Below, one piece after another: positions 59,691 to 64,000 of a DNA stretch of 64,000 nucleotides. Made by a program: the position numbers and the translations under genes. The DNA is from Isoetes taiwanensis (taxonomy: Eukaryota; Streptophyta; Lycopodiopsida; Isoetales; Isoetaceae): the NCBI GenBank assembly GCA_021234155.1, contig JAJEKV010000055.1:4327537-4391536 (forward strand). Direction: 5' to 3'. Under the pieces are notes generated by a model. The model was not told the origin of the DNA. It saw only the letters and a program-made list of their open reading frames with translations, and searched no databases. The first letter of the stretch is position 1. The number at the start of each line of letters is the position of its first letter.

Positions 59691-60598
59691 TTATATTATA
59701 GGTGGAAATTTTTTACAAAATGTGGGCACGACCCGGCTATTTTCGCTATGGGGCGCCCTATATACAAAAAGCGGGCTCGAGCCCTATCTACTAAAACCTA
59801 AGAAGAAAAAACCCTCTACTGCGGGTTGGGGAGGTGATGCGGAGGAGGTGGTAGAGGTTACGCTTTCGGGGTCAATGAAGGTGAGAACCACCTCCATTGC
59901 GTTGGTCTTGGATGGGGATGTTCAGCCATCGGCACACCAACCATCCATTCTCGAGCCACGATTGTGGCGGCCTTGAAGGTCGAGACAATCCATCTTGGGT
60001 AATCCACTCTCGGCGGTTAGTGGGCATAGTGCGGTTCTCGTTCAAACCCGGCCGCCATCTTTGGCGCCATCGGATGTCTTCGCTTCACTCCGGTTCGTCT
60101 TATATAGCCAATGCGGAACTCCTTGTCGGCGTGGACCAATCACAACCATCGCCAGCGTGTTTGCAATGCAAAATTTTGTTTCTAAAATGAGAATCTTTTC
60201 TCCGCGCATATCTAGCCATGGTACCTTCGACACATTCCTTTTAATGATATCCCACTTCGAGTTGCCGGCATTAAATGCCATTCCTTACATACTCGTCAAA
60301 CATTAATGTGTGTCCTTTTATTTTGTCACATCCGATCATTCTCTCGCCTCATCTCCACCGTTCATTGCTTCTCCCTTTTTGTTGTTGGGGACTTAGCCAA
60401 ATTTTTGCCTCTCAATCCCCTCCTTGGCATCTTTGATTTTGGCACCATCTTGATTCTGATTTACGCCCTCATCATACCTCTTCGCCTCCATTTTGGCGCC
60501 CTAAACCTTTTCGTCTCTCTGCGCCTTAGTCCTTCCATCCTCAGTTCTCGGCTCTCCGCCTTCTTCAACCCGGTTCATACGTTAGGCGCTTTTTAGCC
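59691..60598 (+). other. Spacer between pol and the 3' ORF region of the second gypsy element
   Basis: No domains seen. Contains two similar phrases (CGACCCGGCTATTTTCGCTA near 59,729 and a GCTCGAGCCCTATCTACT stretch near 59,774), then a region with scattered short ORFs. Confidence 0.4.
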
Positions 60599-63457
60599 AT
60601 GGCTGCCCCAAACTTTCTACACTTCAAGCTTACGCTCCAAGGGATCGACTCTTTTTTGGTCTGTGTCTTTTCGGCGCCCACCTTCGAGAGGCCCTTGTTG
60701 GTGCGGTCGGGGAAGTTGCGGGCATACAAGCTTCACAATTTTCACAAATGGAGCTCCCGGCGCAAATCCGGCGCAATTGCGGCGATTCATCGCCCACATC
60801 GTCAACGGCCGGGAAGGATTTGCTCACGGTGGTCGATGGCACCACCATTTTACTTACTCGGCATTTGATTTACGAGGTATTCCACATCCCTTTGCAAAAC
60901 CTTACGTCTCTTGGGCTGCTTTACGGGACATAGGCGTCCTTTCGATTTGCGCTATTGCTTATCAAGCCAACCAAGATCGCCTCACAAATATTGCCAAACC
61001 CCATGAGACTTTTGTGAAGTTTACGTGGCGAAATTGGCAGGCATTCCATTAAGAACACCCACATCAATAAAATGGTTTTATAACATGGTCATCAGCGCCA
61101 TCCCTCCACTCTCCATGTTGATTGGCCCACGGCTTTTATTCTACCACCTTCTTCAAAGTAGACCGCATCGGGGTTACCCCCTCCTCGTCTCTGAAATTTA
61201 CGTGGGTGGCCATCTTGAGGGCCCTCATTAGTCATTATCTTCTGTTCTTGAGAGTCCTTCCACTTCCCATACCTCCACTCGGCTCTCACGCATTCCCGGC
61301 GTCCAACTCAACAAAATTTGTACCCTCCCCAAACCTCCCTCGTCTGTTCAACATTGTCCTTGTCTCCTCTTCTTCCTCTGAGGCCACGCCTTCCCATTCG
61401 ATCATGCCTCTCAACAATCTCGGACAAAGGCGTGCGGGGCCTGCCCCTCCCCATCCTCGGCGGCTCAGTACAAATTCGGTAAGATGTTCAAAGCGTTGCC
61501 ATGCGGCTACATGCATCGGGGCTCTCATGGTGGTGTTCGGCGTCCTGGAGGCTTCGATCTTTGTTCAAAGAGACCTTCAAAGCATCTTGCCCATGTTCAA
61601 ACTTTGGAAGCCCAACTTCAAGAAAAGCGGCTCTATTACAGGGCCGTATAGATCTCACCGGTGCTCAAGATCGAGACCGACCTACTTACCCGTCGGCGGT
61701 GACTCCCAAACTCAAATTCGGGACTTATTGGAGCAGAACAAGTCCAAAGATACCCTCTTTGGGTGAAAAGGAGAAACACATTGCTAAGCTAGACACCTTG
61801 TACTCGAGCTTTGTGACAATTCTGACACTCAAGTTCAAAATCTCCTTGGCGTGGCTTCGACTCACCTCCACAGGCTTCGGCTTTCCGGCTCACCAATCGA
61901 TTAACGTCCCTCGGACTCGGCTTTTGGGCTTTCGAAACAAAAGGTGGTCGATGGCCGGGAGATTGCTGCGCAGCGCCGCCTCCATACTCGGGGCAATCCT
62001 CTTCACATGCCGCTTCACGGTAAGCGGGTCCGTGTCGAGTCCGTCTTTTGTTAGAAAAGAGCATCGGATCCGTGACCTTGAACATCGGCTCCGACAAGTA
62101 GTTCAATCTGGCGAGGAAGCCCAACACAAGCGGGAGGGATATCTTGACATTGCTACAAACATCCGGTGGACTTCTCTACTCCTTCCGGCTATCTTGACTA
62201 TGTGGTGGCCCGGCGGCACCTCTTTCTTTTGAAGTGGTGCGGCCAATGGCAATGTTCATCAACGACCACTCAAAAGTGTGGACTTCCTTCCGAATCTGGC
62301 GGATCTCTCTATAGAAGACAAGGGTTTATTTTGTGCACTCTTAGTCTTTGATCAGCTTACGGTTGAAGATCCTGAATTAGTCATCTTAGAGTGGTTGACC
62401 AATGGCTTATGTTTTCATGACTTCTACGGCGGATCTTGGGATAAATGCGGGATGAGGCCCATCGTGTGTTTTTAGAGGCAACTCCAATCTTTGCTTGGTT
62501 GTTATCACCAACCAATAAATATTTCAAGGATCTGCTTTCGGTCTGGATTTTTGAGCAGAGTACATGCAGCGGCTCGCTCGCACTTACCTCGTGGCGGTCG
62601 AAGCGTTGGAACAGGTAAACAAAAATAAAGCACCACGATGATCTTGAGTTTGCTCAGATTTATATGCGACACTTGGGAGGCTACAATCAACTCAGTGTGG
62701 CCTTACGGAAAGCAAGACCATCCCCACGGGTTGGGTCAATCCTCACGTCTATCAATTACTCTCTACTTGAATGGGACCATTGGTGTCGTGCTCTTGATCA
62801 AAATCTTGTTCAAGCATTTAGGGACATGGCTCTGCAACCCACGCTACCTGCGGGCATGCTTCCCTCTCCATATGCTTCCTTAGGAGCCCCTCATACGGTT
62901 CCTTTCTTATTTGGCGTCTTCCCTTTTGGGCCGAAGGTCACGGATGGCCCTGGTGGGTCCTTTCGCCTCGGGATCTCCACCGGATCTCGGTGGGATCCCG
63001 TTGTCGAGGCGCTCCAATTGGGAGGAGAATGCCACTTTGGACACTCACGAGAAAATTGGATTTATATCGGTAATGGCGTGGTTGGCAAAAAGCTGCTTGA
63101 TGCTCTTCATGGTCTGTTTGTTGACACCTTCTTGCGAGAATGCCGCCACCTCACGGATCCTTGATTCTTCCGTCAAGCGGGTTTTCTTTGCTCTCAAATG
63201 CATCTGGTCAGCTCTTTAAATCGGCGTCCAATCTTTCCTTTGCAATCCGAATTTTTTTTCGGTGCCTTGGTCTTCAAACTGCCTTCTCATGGAGTGCGGT
63301 TTGTTCCTTATTTGCCATCTTTGCCACGGAGACATGGTGCGCTCTCACTTCCTCATTGAGGCCCATCACGCCCTAGGGCTCCAACACCCGGCAGCTCTTC
63401 AAAACGCCCGGGACCTCATTGCTCATTACCATAATGGCTTGAGCCTCATTCCGTGAG
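60599..63457 (+). pseudogene. 3' ORF region of the second gypsy element, unknown protein
   Basis: Successive plus-strand frames continue one another with shifts: MAAPNFLHFKLTLQG (60,599), a block with VDGTTILLTRHLIYEVFHIP (about 60,830-60,890), pieces at 61,122-62,232, ADLSIEDKGLFCALLVFDQL (near 62,300), and 62,664-63,164 with SINYSLLEWDHWCRALDQNL. The call of one long, decayed ORF rests on continuous codon character. Extra ORFs between integrase and the polypurine tract occur in Tat/Athila-type plant gypsy elements, and the G-TILLTRHLIYEVFHIP block resembles the start of plant-mobile-type domains (weak). Confidence 0.5.
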
Positions 63458-63520
63458 GATCACTTTCCGTGCTTCGGTTTCAGCCGGGGCACTTCCTCCT
63501 TTTCTTGGTGAGTGTCATTT

Positions 63521-63530
63521 GGTGGGGGAG
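63521..63530 (+). promoter_or_regulatory. Polypurine tract of the second gypsy element
   Basis: GGTGGGGGAG stands directly before the LTR start TGTTAGTC. Confidence 0.85.
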
Positions 63531-64000
63531 TGTTAGTCACGTGCCTCCTCATCGGGACTATTCATGCATCGGCGGACGAGGTCAAGCTCAAGGATCCCAG
63601 GGCAGGCATGGAGTTGACCATCAAAGGCTCGGCCAGAAGACCAAGCGGCCGTGACCACCTTGTCAAAGCACTGCGTCCCGGAGTCAACAAAGCCCGCTCG
63701 GACAAGTGATGGCCGTCACGCCCAGCGTCGGTGTCCAGCGTGATTCTAGGCACTTCAAAGAGGCACCGCCAACATTCTGCAAATCGAGGGCCTCGAGTCG
63801 ACGCAGAGATCGGTCGGTGTCTATATTGGGCCAAAGGCCATTGTACTATATATATGAGTAGAGCTAGCACATGAGTTTTAGATGAGTTTTGAGTCTTGTC
63901 TCTCTTGGTCTTCTCGATTTGAGAGTTCATGTATGTTCATCATTGATATCAAGGAAGCTTATCATTTTTCCTCTCCTTTGTTCTCTCTTCTTGTTTTCTT
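63531..64000 (+). repeat. 3' LTR of the second gypsy element, cut by the window end
   Basis: Matches the solo LTR at 43,849-44,348 from TGTTAGTC through the TTCTCTCTTCTT-GTTTTCTT stretch. Only about the last 25 bp should be missing. A TATA-like TACTATATATATGAG lies at about 63,844-63,858 and is the probable LTR promoter. Confidence 0.85.

Overview
The window looks like nuclear DNA of a land plant with a large, repeat-packed genome. Evidence: a chromodomain Ty3/gypsy element, a CACTA transposon, Helitrons with CTAG ends, L1-like LINEs, and spliced exons of a plant-type beta-amylase. A non-flowering vascular plant is possible, because Penelope-like retroelements are sparsely reported in plants, but the sequence alone does not fix the taxon. 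There are no bacterial operons, rRNA genes or CRISPR arrays.

Layout. 1-20,519: a CACTA transposon (copy 1) split at a (TA)n tract by about 15.9 kb of inserted DNA. The insert consists of an unassigned 4.5 kb block (2,705-7,193) and an 11 kb Penelope-like retroelement on the minus strand (7,345-18,426). 20,520-30,033: a decayed L1-like LINE with poly-A tail; two head-to-tail Helitrons filled with purine satellite (24,837-28,982) sit cleanly inside its C-terminal zinc-finger domain. 31,271-35,759: a second, uninterrupted CACTA copy, inserted in an LTR. 35,760-47,536: a decayed chromovirus on the minus strand (gag, protease, RT, RNase H, integrase, chromodomain). Upstream of its gag is a cassette of unfamiliar same-strand ORFs that includes a histone H3 core. 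47,709-49,615: an LTR and a LINE whose RT part is inverted relative to its 3' end. 50,711-50,793: an 83 bp array of perfectly phased GAA/TTC pentamers. 51,307-54,293: a Helitron carrying a broken piece of a DUF1295 (steroid 5-alpha-reductase-like) gene. 56,584-57,804: the last four exons of a beta-amylase-like gene, the only convincing host gene. 58,950-64,000: the 3' end of a second gypsy element with an extra 3' ORF region, PPT and 3' LTR.

The most interesting system is the Penelope-like element. It has an intact RT, 3.35 kb direct repeats that each encode a small SAP/AT-hook-like protein, a gag-position ORF of unknown family, and no visible endonuclease. Splice signals join the SAP exon in phase to the gag-position ORF. 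The second is the histone H3 core lying among accessory ORFs of a chromodomain retrotransposon.

Limits: family calls rest on motif reading, not database searches. Boundaries marked 'about' are approximate. Many small indels in the high-copy repeats could be consensus errors.
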